Source: HGM12669 sp048527645 (GTDB lineage: Bacteria; Bacillota; Clostridia; Oscillospirales; CAG-272). From it: a DNA stretch of 6,685 bases. Numbering within the stretch: position 1 is the first letter of the stretch; the number at the start of each line of letters is the position of its first letter. Position numbers and translations under genes: made by a program. Location: the NCBI GenBank assembly GCA_048527645.1, contig DBGFNI010000018.1:1-6685 (forward strand), written 5' to 3'. The notes beneath the pieces were generated by a model. That model was not told where the DNA came from. It worked only from the letters and a program-made list of their open reading frames with translations, and made no database searches. Below, in pieces: positions 1 through 6,628 of the stretch.

Positions 1-19
1 TTTTCCACTGTTTTTAGAC

Positions 20-45
20 AAAAAATCGTGAGTTCACAATTTTTT
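20..45 (-). terminator. Weak terminator-like hairpin after yggS
   Basis: On the minus-strand transcript the bases from 45 down to 34 can pair with 31 down to 20. The core is UUGUG/CACGA with one G-U wobble, flanked by an A run on one side and a U6 run (25 to 20) on the other, around a tiny loop. The stem starts on the last base of the yggS stop codon. On the plus strand the same position is a C-A mismatch, so the fold favours minus-strand transcripts, as expected for the end of this operon. The GC core is short, so it may be a leaky terminator or nothing. Confidence 0.4.
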
Positions 46-737
46 TACAATTTGTTTCTGCTTCCGAAGATTGCCGTACCGATTCGGATCATATCGCTGC
101 CCGCGCGGATCGCCGCTTCCATCGAGTCGCTCATGCCCATAGAAAGGATCGGCTGCACATCTGCCGGCAGCAAAGCGGCCAGCCGGTCAAACAGCTGCTT
201 TGTCTGCGTAAAGTATTTCAGCTGCTCCGCCTCGCTCGTCTCAAAGGGCGCAATGGTCATCAGCCCGCAGACGCGGAGATTTTGAAAATCGCGAATCTGC
301 TCCCAAAAGTCAAACAGCTCCTCCGGCATCACGCCGCCCTTGTTTGCCTCGCGGCCGATGTTGACCTCGATCAGGCAGTCCATTACACGACCGTGCGCGC
401 CTGCCTGCTTTTGAATTTCCTGCGCCAGACGCAGCGAATCCAGAGATTGAATCATATCGACCTTGTCGATAACATACTTCACCTTGTTGGTTTGCAGCGT
501 GCCGATTAGATGCACCTCGACGCCGTCCAGATGCAATCGGTCATATTTTTCCGTCAGTTCTTGCACACGGTTTTCGCCGATGAGACGAATCCCGCAGTGA
601 TCAATGGCATAGTTGATCCGATCCACGTCCACATATTTGGTCACCGCCATCAACCGGGTATTCTCGTCGGCGCCGGCGCGCTGCATGCGCTCCCGGATCT
701 CTTTGATATTTTCCGCAATATAGGCATAATCCGCCAT
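45..737 (-). CDS. yggS: YggS/YlmE-family pyridoxal phosphate homeostasis protein
   Basis: This 230-residue protein has the usual length of the single-domain, cytosolic YggS/PROSC family, which resembles the TIM-barrel domain of alanine racemase but has no known catalytic activity. It binds pyridoxal 5'-phosphate and affects vitamin B6 and amino/keto acid balance. Visible signatures are the PLP lysine in MAVTKYV (K34), GENRVQE at 54-60, HLIGTLQTNK at 76-85, IEVNIGREANKGG near 123-135, GLMTIAP near 158-164, SMGMSDSMEAAI at 199-210 and RIGTAIFG at 218-225. The ATG overlaps the TAA of the upstream HlyD-like gene in a TAATG junction. An AGGTGA ribosome binding site (745-750) lies 7 bases upstream, inside that gene, so translation is probably coupled. 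The Bacillus orthologue YlmE sits in the ylm/sepF/divIVA region; those neighbours are outside this window. Family assignment is very secure; physiological role here is inferred. Confidence 0.96.
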   Translation of the reverse strand: MADYAYIAENIKEIRERMQRAGADENTRLMAVTKYVDVDRINYAIDHCGIRLIGENRVQELTEKYDRLHLDGVEVHLIGTLQTNKVKYVIDKVDMIQSLDSLRLAQEIQKQAGAHGRVMDCLIEVNIGREANKGGVMPEELFDFWEQIRDFQNLRVCGLMTIAPFETSEAEQLKYFTQTKQLFDRLAALLPADVQPILSMGMSDSMEAAIRAGSDMIRIGTAIFGSRNKL

Positions 738-2008
738 TATGAAATCACCTTTCCGTCATACAAATTTTTCCCGCTGACAATCGCCGCGTCAAATTCCTCC
801 AGCCAATAGTACTGATCCTCCGGCTTTTTCGCAGACACAATCAGATAATTGTCCACCTCCAGCACCGGGATGATGGGACGGAAACGAACAGTGTATCCGT
901 CAAGGATATACACGCCCTGCACATTGTTTTCCATCCGGACCGCGGAAGAAGGAATCCGATATCCGGTTGCAGACTGCCGCACAATCTCAATGCTTTGTCT
1001 TCTCAAAAAATTAAATCCGTCCGGCACCTGCTCGCTGGCAAAAATCAGCACGACGTCCTCCGTCCCGCTCTCCTGCACAATGCGATCCAGCCGCATCAGC
1101 ACCTCCTGATCCCCGTTGTAGGGAAAAACAACACGGTAGGCCGCATTCAGATTGTATGCCTGCAACTCATCCAGACGAATCCGGCACGCGACATACCAGG
1201 TGAATTCATCCACGATCTTCCCGGCGTTCCGCCCGCCGGTTTCCGGCGACTGATACAGCGACTGATCCGCAGTGGAATTCACCATCTCGTCAAAATCCGC
1301 CAAGGTCATCGAATCCACCTTGTTTGCGGAAAAGATTTCCTCAAAGCCGTCAAGATCGGAATAATAATAGCCGCTGGCAGGCGCGCTGATCCACTGCTTG
1401 ACATTTCCGGAGGTTTTGATCAGCTCGTCCCGCTGTCGCTCCAGCGCTTCGATCTGCGCGTCATAGTTTTCAATCATGCCCGTCACAATCTGACGCTGAT
1501 TCAGAAGAGAGAGAAAATTGTCCCGCTTCTGCACAGCACTTTTAGAATCTCCGGCCGCATTGCTGCACAGAATATCGTAATACGCCTCGCCGATGGAGTC
1601 GTCGAGCACCGCCGTATCGGAGTAGGTCTGTCCGATTCCCAAATTGGAGTTTTTCAAAAGCTCCGTCCTGCGGTCGATCTCCGCAAGCGCTGCGGACAGA
1701 TCGGCGTTTTGCGCTGAAGCAGAATCATATAGCTCGACCACCTGCTGCGAGATCCCCACTTTTTCGCCATCCTCAGCCAAATAGTTGAGATTGCCCTGCC
1801 CGTCTGCATACAGCAACGTCTCCGAGCGCATGATATATCCGTCCACCGACTGCGTGTCGCGCACCTCGGTGTAGGTCACAAGAGAAGTGGTGACAGAGGA
1901 GGAGAGAACATTGGTCAGATGATAGCCGACATACAGTGCGATGCAAACGCTGCAGACCGTTGTCAGCACATATTTTGCGACCGTTCGCAGATATTTTTTA
2001 TCTACCAT
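737..2008 (-). CDS. HlyD-like membrane-anchored adaptor protein, function unknown
   Basis: This 423-residue protein resembles the HlyD/membrane-fusion adaptors annotated in Clostridia. It has a short basic N-terminus and one hydrophobic segment at about 11-31, with the rest probably outside the cell. A first barrel-sandwich half lies near 55-95 (VDGYIMRSETLLY). Helical, charged stretches near 98-120 and 158-200 look like a coiled-coil hairpin. The second sandwich half starts at 208 (SAPASGYYYSDLDGFEE), followed by a helical insertion (about 230-262) and beta-rich segments such as KIVDEFTWYVACRI. The tail ends KNLYDGKVIS, as I recall from clostridial homologues found beside yggS. An AAGGAG site (2017-2022) sits 8 bases before the ATG. 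Classical HlyD proteins work with an ABC transporter and outer membrane channel. Neither is present here, and the second would be meaningless in a single-membrane cell. Overlap with yggS (TAATG) suggests coordinated synthesis. The fold is reasonably supported; a transport role is not. Confidence 0.8.
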   Translation of the reverse strand: MVDKKYLRTVAKYVLTTVCSVCIALYVGYHLTNVLSSSVTTSLVTYTEVRDTQSVDGYIMRSETLLYADGQGNLNYLAEDGEKVGISQQVVELYDSASAQNADLSAALAEIDRRTELLKNSNLGIGQTYSDTAVLDDSIGEAYYDILCSNAAGDSKSAVQKRDNFLSLLNQRQIVTGMIENYDAQIEALERQRDELIKTSGNVKQWISAPASGYYYSDLDGFEEIFSANKVDSMTLADFDEMVNSTADQSLYQSPETGGRNAGKIVDEFTWYVACRIRLDELQAYNLNAAYRVVFPYNGDQEVLMRLDRIVQESGTEDVVLIFASEQVPDGFNFLRRQSIEIVRQSATGYRIPSSAVRMENNVQGVYILDGYTVRFRPIIPVLEVDNYLIVSAKKPEDQYYWLEEFDAAIVSGKNLYDGKVIS

Positions 2009-2016
2009 TGCGCGTT

Positions 2017-2022
2017 CTCCTT
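2017..2022 (-). promoter_or_regulatory. RBS of the HlyD-like gene
   Basis: The minus strand reads AAGGAG with 8 bases to the ATG at 2008, an optimal Shine-Dalgarno arrangement that fixes the start of the HlyD-like gene. Confidence 0.75.
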
Positions 2023-2046
2023 TCCTGCCATACTTCGTTTGACTAT

Positions 2047-2075
2047 ATTCTACAACATTTCCGCCTCTTTTGCAA
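2047..2075 (-). promoter_or_regulatory. Candidate sigma-A promoter for hlyD-like/yggS
   Basis: On the minus strand TTGCAA (2070-2075, four of six matches to TTGACA) is followed after exactly 17 bases by TAGAAT (2047-2052, five of six matches to TATAAT). The -10 contains the TAG stop codon of miaA. Transcription would start near 2040, giving a leader of about 30 bases with the RBS of the HlyD-like gene. It would make hlyD-like and yggS a separate or additionally driven unit. Sequence match only, with no experimental support. Confidence 0.5.
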
Positions 2076-2994
2076 GCGTCACGGCGGAATTCATCACATC
2101 CGTTTCATCGGCGTACAGCCAGCGGATTCCCGGCATTCTTCTGAAATAGGTCAGCTGCCGCTTTGCATACCGCGCCGTTGCCAGCTTGATCTGCTCCGCC
2201 GCCTGCGCAAGCGGCACTTCCCCGCGAAAATACGGAACCAGCTCCTTGTATCCGATGGCCTGTGCCGCCGTGCCGTTTCCGTCCAACAGTCCTGCCTCCC
2301 AAAGCGCTCTGGCTTCCTGCTCCAATCCCTGCTCCAGCATCTTGTCCACGCGTGCATAAATCCGCCTGCGCAGCACCTCTCGGTCAGCAAAGTCCAGCCC
2401 GATGATCAGCGCCTCATACCGGGGCGGCGCCGTGCGGCTTTCCGCATCCCACACAGATTTCGGTCGTCCTGTCGCCAGATAAATCTCCAGCGCACGGATC
2501 ACCCGCTTGACATTGTTGGGATGAATTTCGGCGGCAGATTGCGGATCAACCGCTTGCAGCTCGGCATACAGCGGTTCAATCCCCTCGCTCTCAAATCGTT
2601 CGTTTAACTGCCGGCGCAGCGCCGTTGATCCGGCGGTTTTTTCAAAATGATTGCCGCGCAGCAAGCTCTCCAGATACAGCCCCGTCCCCCCGCAGAACAC
2701 CGGCGTTGTTCCCGCCGCAAGCAGACCGTCCGCGGTTTGCGTTGCCATGCGGACATAGTCCGCGCAGGAAAAAGGCGCATCCGGCGCGCAAAAGCCGAAA
2801 AGATGATGCGTCACCCCGCCCATCTCCGCAGGGGTCGGGCGCGCCGTCCCGATCTGCATCCGGTCATAGATCTGCATGGAGTCACAGCAGATGATCTCGC
2901 CCTTCATTTTTTCGGCGAGTGCAACAGACAAAGCCGTCTTCCCCGTCGCAGTCGGTCCCACAATGGCCAAAATTTCTTTTTTCACGTTCTTCAC
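2050..2994 (-). CDS. miaA: tRNA dimethylallyltransferase MiaA
   Basis: MiaA transfers the dimethylallyl group of DMAPP to N6 of A37 in tRNAs reading codons that start with U, giving i6A, which stabilises codon-anticodon pairing. The 314-residue length is typical. Signatures in order: P-loop GPTATGKT at 13-20, CDSMQIY at 37-43 with D38 as the presumed catalytic aspartate, GTARPTPAEM at 49-58, HHLFG at 63-67, CGGTGLYLESLL at 101-112, NVKRVIRALEIYLATGRP at 161-178, a helical stretch around RRRIYARVDKMLEQGLEQEA near 209-228, AIGYKEL at 246-252 and RYAKRQLTYFR at 275-285. The start is GTG, with a GGAG site (3006-3009) 11 bases upstream. An in-frame TGA upstream leaves no ATG alternative. A second GTG three codons in is possible but lies about 20 bases from that site. 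miaA often lies near mutS/mutL or hfq; here it follows queA. Confidence 0.97.
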   Translation of the reverse strand: MKNVKKEILAIVGPTATGKTALSVALAEKMKGEIICCDSMQIYDRMQIGTARPTPAEMGGVTHHLFGFCAPDAPFSCADYVRMATQTADGLLAAGTTPVFCGGTGLYLESLLRGNHFEKTAGSTALRRQLNERFESEGIEPLYAELQAVDPQSAAEIHPNNVKRVIRALEIYLATGRPKSVWDAESRTAPPRYEALIIGLDFADREVLRRRIYARVDKMLEQGLEQEARALWEAGLLDGNGTAAQAIGYKELVPYFRGEVPLAQAAEQIKLATARYAKRQLTYFRRMPGIRWLYADETDVMNSAVTLAKEAEML

Positions 2995-3127
2995 GCTGTT
3001 CTTTTCTCCGTACCTGTTTTTTCAATCACGCATCCTCTGCGCCCCGCCGAAAAGACCGATATACCGATCCATCCATGCCTCAGCCGCACATCGCGTTTGC
3101 TCCACGCACCCGTGCGCCTGTGAGCAG
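2995..3127 (-). other. queA-miaA intergenic gap with a short open frame
   Basis: This is the only sizable gap inside the gene cluster. I found no convincing promoter or terminator in it. One minus-strand frame stays open for 36 codons, from a TGA overlapping the end of queA to a TGA at 3022-3024. Within it an ATG at 3072 gives a 16-residue peptide, MDRYIGLFGGAQRMRD, with a GAGG 5 bases upstream. A GTG at 3105 would give 27 residues but has no good RBS. The stop lies 27 bases before the miaA GTG. It could be a small gene, a gene remnant or chance. No homologue is recognised, so it is not called as a CDS. The gap also holds the GGAG site of miaA. Confidence 0.35.
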
Positions 3128-4192
3128 TTATTGAATCAGCATCGCGTCGCCGAACGAGAAAAAGCGGTATTTTTCCCGAATGGCTTCCTGATACGCATCC
3201 ATCACATAGTCCTTGCCGGCAAAAGCGGAAACCAGCATCAGCAGCGTGCTTTGCGGCAGATGAAAGTTGGTAATCAGCGCGTCCATGCATTTGAAGCGAT
3301 ATCCGGGATAGATGAAAATCGAGGTGTCCTTAGCAACAGGATGCACCGTCCCGTCCTCATCCGCCGCACTTTCCAGCGTCCGGCAGGAAGTCGTACCCAC
3401 GCAGATCACCCTGCCGCCGTGCGCGTGGCAGGCATTGATCGCATCCGCGCTCTGCTGCGTCACGGTGATAAACTCCGAATGCATCACATGCTCCGAAACA
3501 CGTTCCACCTTGACCGGGCGGAAGGTTCCGAGTCCCACATGCAGCATCACCGGCACGATCTGCACCCCCGCCTGCCTGATCTGCTCCAAAAGCTCTTCCG
3601 TGAAATGCAGCCCGGCAGTCGGCGCGGCAGCCGATCCCTCGCAGCGTGCATAAACCGTTTGATACCGGTCCGGGTCCTCCAGCTTCTCATGGATATACGG
3701 CGGCAGCGGCATCGACCCAACCACATTCAGCACATCGTAGATATTCTGAAACCGGTCTTTGTCGTAGGTGAATTTTGCCAGACGGTTTCCGTCCTGCACG
3801 CTCTGAAGAATCTCCGCGCACAGCACACCGTCTCCGAATACAACCTTAGCCCCCTGCTTGAGCCGCCTGCCGGGATGCACCATGACCTCCCAGACATCCA
3901 GCTCTCGCTGCCGCAGCATCACAAACTCCACCGGTACATCCTGCGGCACAGAAGGCTTGACGCCGCGCAGACGCGCGGGGATCACCTTGGAATCATTGAT
4001 CACCAGAACATCCCCCGGATGCAGATATTCTCTGATGTCGGAAAACGTCCGGTGGGAAATCCCGCCCTTTTCCCGGTCAAGCACCATCAGGCGCGAGGTG
4101 TCACGCCGCAACAGCGGCGTCTGGGCAATCAGCTCCTGCGGCAGATCATAATCAAAATCAGCCGTCGAAAGCTCTCTTGATACATCACACAT
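3128..4192 (-). CDS. queA: S-adenosylmethionine:tRNA ribosyltransferase-isomerase QueA
   Basis: QueA moves the ribosyl part of S-adenosylmethionine onto preQ1 at position 34 of tRNAs with GUN anticodons, forming epoxyqueuosine, the penultimate queuosine step. It is cytosolic. The 354 residues fit the family (about 340-360). Family motifs are FDYDLPQELIAQTPLLRRDTS (13-33), LVINDSKVIPARLRG (63-77), APTAGLHFTEELL (190-202), HVGLGTFRPV (218-227), MHSEF (237-241), VGTTSCRTLES (265-275), NFHLPQSTLLMLVSAFAG (309-326) and YRFFSFGDAMLI (342-353). The ATG has a GGAG site (4201-4204) 8 bases upstream. The first eight residues or so (MCDVSREL) extend beyond the usual QueA start but are supported by that site. 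The gene follows cdd by 26 bases without a recognisable terminator. The usual partner tgt, which inserts preQ1, is not adjacent on the downstream side. Confidence 0.98.
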   Translation of the reverse strand: MCDVSRELSTADFDYDLPQELIAQTPLLRRDTSRLMVLDREKGGISHRTFSDIREYLHPGDVLVINDSKVIPARLRGVKPSVPQDVPVEFVMLRQRELDVWEVMVHPGRRLKQGAKVVFGDGVLCAEILQSVQDGNRLAKFTYDKDRFQNIYDVLNVVGSMPLPPYIHEKLEDPDRYQTVYARCEGSAAAPTAGLHFTEELLEQIRQAGVQIVPVMLHVGLGTFRPVKVERVSEHVMHSEFITVTQQSADAINACHAHGGRVICVGTTSCRTLESAADEDGTVHPVAKDTSIFIYPGYRFKCMDALITNFHLPQSTLLMLVSAFAGKDYVMDAYQEAIREKYRFFSFGDAMLIQ

Positions 4193-4218
4193 AAAAATCG
4201 CTCCAAATCCAGATCAAA

Positions 4219-4644
4219 TCATAGCGGCGCAAAAGCATCCGGCAGAATCTGCGCCATGCTTGCGCTGGCAATTTCGCCGGAACGCCGGTAAAAAAGCATT
4301 GTACCGGGTGAAAAGAATTCCGCCATCACCTGCCTGCACACCCCGCACGGCGCGCAGTCCGAAGGGGATTGCCCCAGCTCGCCGCCAGCAATCGCCAACG
4401 CATAAAAATCCCGCGCACCGTCATAGATCGCCTTAAACAGCGCAACGCGCTCTGCACAGCAGGTCGGCGAAAACGCGCCGTTTTCCACATTGGCGCCGAG
4501 CCATACCCTGCCCTGCGCATCCATCAGCGCCGCGCCGACAGCGTAATGCGAATACGGGCAGTATGCCTTTTCCCGCGCCGTCTCTGCCAGCGCCATCAGT
4601 TTTTGCAAAACGGTTTCGTCCCGCACAAGTATCTCTTCACACAT
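4219..4644 (-). CDS. cdd: Cytidine deaminase (tetrameric, zinc-dependent)
   Basis: It hydrolytically deaminates cytidine and deoxycytidine to uridine and deoxyuridine in pyrimidine salvage. The 141 residues match the short homotetrameric class, like the Bacillus enzyme, not the larger E. coli dimer. The zinc site is TCCAERVAL, with C63 as ligand and E65 as the proton-shuttling glutamate, plus PCGVC with C100 and C103. This three-cysteine ligand set is characteristic of the tetrameric class. Substrate-binding residues N52 and E54 lie in NVENGAFSP (52-60). CPYSHYAVGAAL (29-40) and the C-terminal ILPDAF are also family signatures. The ATG overlaps the 3' end of deoB by 8 bases (ATGTGTGA), with a GGAG (4654-4657) 9 bases upstream inside deoB, so translational coupling is likely. 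It forms a nucleoside operon with deoB and deoD; the uridine phosphorylase step must be encoded elsewhere. Confidence 0.98.
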   Translation of the reverse strand: MCEEILVRDETVLQKLMALAETAREKAYCPYSHYAVGAALMDAQGRVWLGANVENGAFSPTCCAERVALFKAIYDGARDFYALAIAGGELGQSPSDCAPCGVCRQVMAEFFSPGTMLFYRRSGEIASASMAQILPDAFAPL

Positions 4645-5830
4645 TTTTCATCTCTCCGTCTGTGCACAAATCCGCAAAGCTTTCCCCTGCCGTCGGTCGG
4701 GGAGCCCCCAGCCAATTTGCAACCGTCGCGCCGACATCGGCAAAGCAGGAACGAATCCCCAACGCATGCGGAACTACTGCATCCCCGCAGACCAGCACGG
4801 GAACATACTCCCGCGTGTGATCCGTAGAGCAATCCCCCGGGTCACAGCCATGATCCGCTGTGATGATGAGGACATCCTCCCGCCGCATTTTTTCAAGAAA
4901 GCCGCCGAGCCACCGATCAAAAGCGGACAATGCACGCGCATAACCGCCAACATCGTTGCGATGACCGTAAAGCATATCAAAATCAACCAGATTCACAAAA
5001 CACAGTCCGTAAAAATCCGTATCCTGCAATTTCGCGGTTTTCTGCATACACGCCTCATTGCCGTGCACGGGATAAGAAGCCGTCAGTCCGCGGGCGGCAA
5101 ATATATCTCCGATTTTTCCCACGCCGATCACATCGCGCCCGGCGCGCTGCAAAAGATCCAGCAGTGTGTCACAGGGCGGTGTCAAAGAAAAATCGCGACG
5201 GTCCGGCGTGCGGTAAAAGTCAGGCGCCGTACCGGCAAACGGCCGGGCAATCACTCTGCCGACACCGTATTGTCCCACACACATTTGCCGCGCAATCTCA
5301 CAGCACCGATACAGCTCTGTCAAATCCACTTTGTCCGTGTGCGCCGCAATCTGAAAAACGCTGTCCGCAGAGGTATAGACGATCAGCTTGCCCGTTTGCA
5401 GATGCTCCGCTCCGTAGTCGCGGATCACCTCCGTGCCGGAATAGGGTCGGTTGCACAGCACGCCGCGTCCGCACGCGCGGCTGAACGCATCCAGCAATTC
5501 GCGCGGAAAGCCGTGCGGAAAAACCGGCATCGGCTGACGGGAAATCACTCCCGCAAGCTCCCAGTGCCCCGTGGTCGTGTCCTTCCCCGGACTTTTTTCC
5601 GCCATTTTGCCGTACGCGCCGCGGCAGTTCGGTTCTTCTCCAAGATAAGAGGCGCCCGGGATATTGCCGATCCCCAGCGAGCGAAGGTTCGGAATGTTAA
5701 AATCGGGATGTGCGCTGACGCTGCGCAGCGTGCAGCACCCGCTGTCGCCGAACTGCGCCGCGTCCGGCAACGCGCCGATGCCGACGCTGTCTAACACCAG
5801 CAAAAAAACTCTTCGGATGTCCGCCTTCAT
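4637..5830 (-). CDS. deoB: Phosphopentomutase DeoB
   Basis: DeoB interconverts (deoxy)ribose-1-phosphate and the 5-phosphate, linking nucleoside phosphorolysis to the pentose phosphate pathway or deoxyribose-phosphate aldolase. It belongs to the alkaline phosphatase superfamily and uses two Mn2+ ions. The 397 residues match the roughly 394-residue Bacillus enzyme. By comparison with that enzyme the metal and catalytic residues are all present: D14 in LVLDSVG, the phosphorylated T85 in GKDTTTGHWE, D156 in TSADS, D285 and H290 in NLVDFDMLYGH, D326 and H327 in TADHG, and H337 in TDHTRE. The ATG overlaps the TGA of deoD (ATGA, 4 bases), with GGAG (5839-5842) 8 bases upstream inside deoD, suggesting coupled translation. 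It takes the sugar phosphate released by DeoD. The C-terminus overlaps cdd by 8 bases. Confidence 0.98.
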   Translation of the reverse strand: MKADIRRVFLLVLDSVGIGALPDAAQFGDSGCCTLRSVSAHPDFNIPNLRSLGIGNIPGASYLGEEPNCRGAYGKMAEKSPGKDTTTGHWELAGVISRQPMPVFPHGFPRELLDAFSRACGRGVLCNRPYSGTEVIRDYGAEHLQTGKLIVYTSADSVFQIAAHTDKVDLTELYRCCEIARQMCVGQYGVGRVIARPFAGTAPDFYRTPDRRDFSLTPPCDTLLDLLQRAGRDVIGVGKIGDIFAARGLTASYPVHGNEACMQKTAKLQDTDFYGLCFVNLVDFDMLYGHRNDVGGYARALSAFDRWLGGFLEKMRREDVLIITADHGCDPGDCSTDHTREYVPVLVCGDAVVPHALGIRSCFADVGATVANWLGAPRPTAGESFADLCTDGEMKNV

Positions 5831-6558
5831 GATCGCTGCTCCGTCTCCACGGCAATCTCCAGCGCAAGCTCCATCATCTGGGTGAAAGTCTGTTCCCGCG
5901 CGGCAGCGTCAAGCGCGTCACCGGTCAGCAAATGATCGGACACCGTGCAGATAGCAAGCGCACGCTTGCCGGCAGAGGCGGCGTTGAGATACAAAGCGGC
6001 AGCTTCCATTTCCACCGCAAGCACCCCCATCTTCCGCCACGCCTCGTTGGCGTTGGGATTGGCGTGATAAAACGCATCGGTTGACAAAAGATTGCCCACA
6101 TGAAAAGGGATCTTTCTGCTCTGTGCAATCTCAACCCCCGTAGCCAACAGATCATAGCTGCAAACGGGCGCAATGCTCCCGGCGCATCCGAACTGCTTTG
6201 CATACGCCGAATCCGTGCACGCGCCCATGCCAAAGACAAGATCGCGAATCTGCACCTGCGGCTGCATGCCGCCCGCCGTGCCGACGCGGATAATGTTTTC
6301 CACGCCGAAAAACCGGTAAAGCTCATAGGAATATATCCCGATGGAGGGCATCCCCATTCCGCTGGCCATCACGGAGACACACACGTCGCGGTATTTTCCG
6401 GTATAGCCCTGCACGCCGCGGACGTCGTTGACCAAAACGGCATCCTGCAAATAGTGCTGCGCAATAAAAGCGGCGCGCTTGGGGTCGCCCGGCATCAATA
6501 CGGTTTTCCCGAAGTCGCCGGGAGCAGCGGCAATATGCGGTGTAGGTGTGTTTGCCAT
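5827..6558 (-). CDS. deoD: Purine nucleoside phosphorylase, DeoD type
   Basis: It phosphorolyses purine (deoxy)nucleosides to the free base and (deoxy)ribose-1-phosphate. The 243 residues and motifs place it in the hexameric bacterial DeoD (PNP-I) class rather than the trimeric PunA class. Counterparts of E. coli active-site residues are H8 (H4), G24 and R28 in MPGDPKR (G20, R24), R47 (R43, donated by the neighbouring subunit), R91 (R87), F163 (F159), the VEMEA motif at 182-186 (E181 is E185 here), D208 in SDH (D204, which protonates the base) and R221 (R217). The phosphate-binding serine S90 of E. coli is replaced by T94 (RVGTAGG), a conservative change that keeps the hydroxyl. It is the first gene of the nucleoside operon, with promoter and strong RBS directly upstream. 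It overlaps deoB by 4 bases. Confidence 0.97.
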   Translation of the reverse strand: MANTPTPHIAAAPGDFGKTVLMPGDPKRAAFIAQHYLQDAVLVNDVRGVQGYTGKYRDVCVSVMASGMGMPSIGIYSYELYRFFGVENIIRVGTAGGMQPQVQIRDLVFGMGACTDSAYAKQFGCAGSIAPVCSYDLLATGVEIAQSRKIPFHVGNLLSTDAFYHANPNANEAWRKMGVLAVEMEAAALYLNAASAGKRALAICTVSDHLLTGDALDAAAREQTFTQMMELALEIAVETEQRS

Positions 6559-6566
6559 CTCTCATC

Positions 6567-6572
6567 CCTCCT
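6567..6572 (-). promoter_or_regulatory. RBS of deoD
   Basis: The minus strand shows a perfect AGGAGG with 8 bases to the deoD ATG at 6558. This supports that start and strong initiation of the first operon gene. Confidence 0.85.
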
Positions 6573-6599
6573 GAAAAAACGGGCAGATTCTTTTCTGTT

Positions 6600-6628
6600 A
6601 GTATAGCACAGTTTATGCAAAAATGCAA
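6600..6628 (-). promoter_or_regulatory. Sigma-A-type promoter of the deoD-deoB-cdd operon
   Basis: On the minus strand TATACT (6600-6605, five of six matches) is preceded by TGC, making an extended -10 (TGCTATACT). Seventeen bases upstream is TTGCAT (6623-6628), a weak -35 with only TTG conserved. The extended -10 could compensate. Transcription would begin near 6593, giving a leader of about 35 bases before deoD. The promoter lies between the terminator at the right edge and the deoD RBS. The weak -35 overlapping repeated bases suggests possible regulation. Confidence 0.7.

Noticed and set aside
995..1717. 240-codon plus-strand open frame opposite the HlyD-like gene
   Set aside because: No domain-like pattern was seen. 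The minus-strand frame has a strong RBS, a membrane segment and family-like C-terminal motifs.
3105..3127. Short GCGCAC/GTGCGT inverted repeat just after queA, considered as a terminator
   Set aside because: Only about four pairs with a usable loop and no U run afterwards on the minus strand.
2876..4180. 434-codon open frame on the plus strand, antisense to all of queA and the start of miaA
   Set aside because: The translation is rich in His, Arg and Gln with no recognisable domain, and the minus strand carries complete QueA and MiaA motifs. It is a shadow produced by codon bias in GC-rich genes.
4214..4227. TATGAT at the end of cdd, considered as a -10 for queA
   Set aside because: The -10 is good, but no acceptable -35 lies 16-18 bases upstream and there is no extended TG, so a promoter is not supported.
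4766..5794. 342-codon plus-strand open frame opposite deoB
   Set aside because: Arg/Ala/His-rich translation without motifs, and no gene context on the plus strand; deoB on the other strand has all catalytic residues.
6584..6597. CAGA/TCTG inverted repeat in the deoD leader, considered as a riboswitch or attenuator
   Set aside because: Only four base pairs in a leader of about 35 bases, far too little for a known riboswitch.
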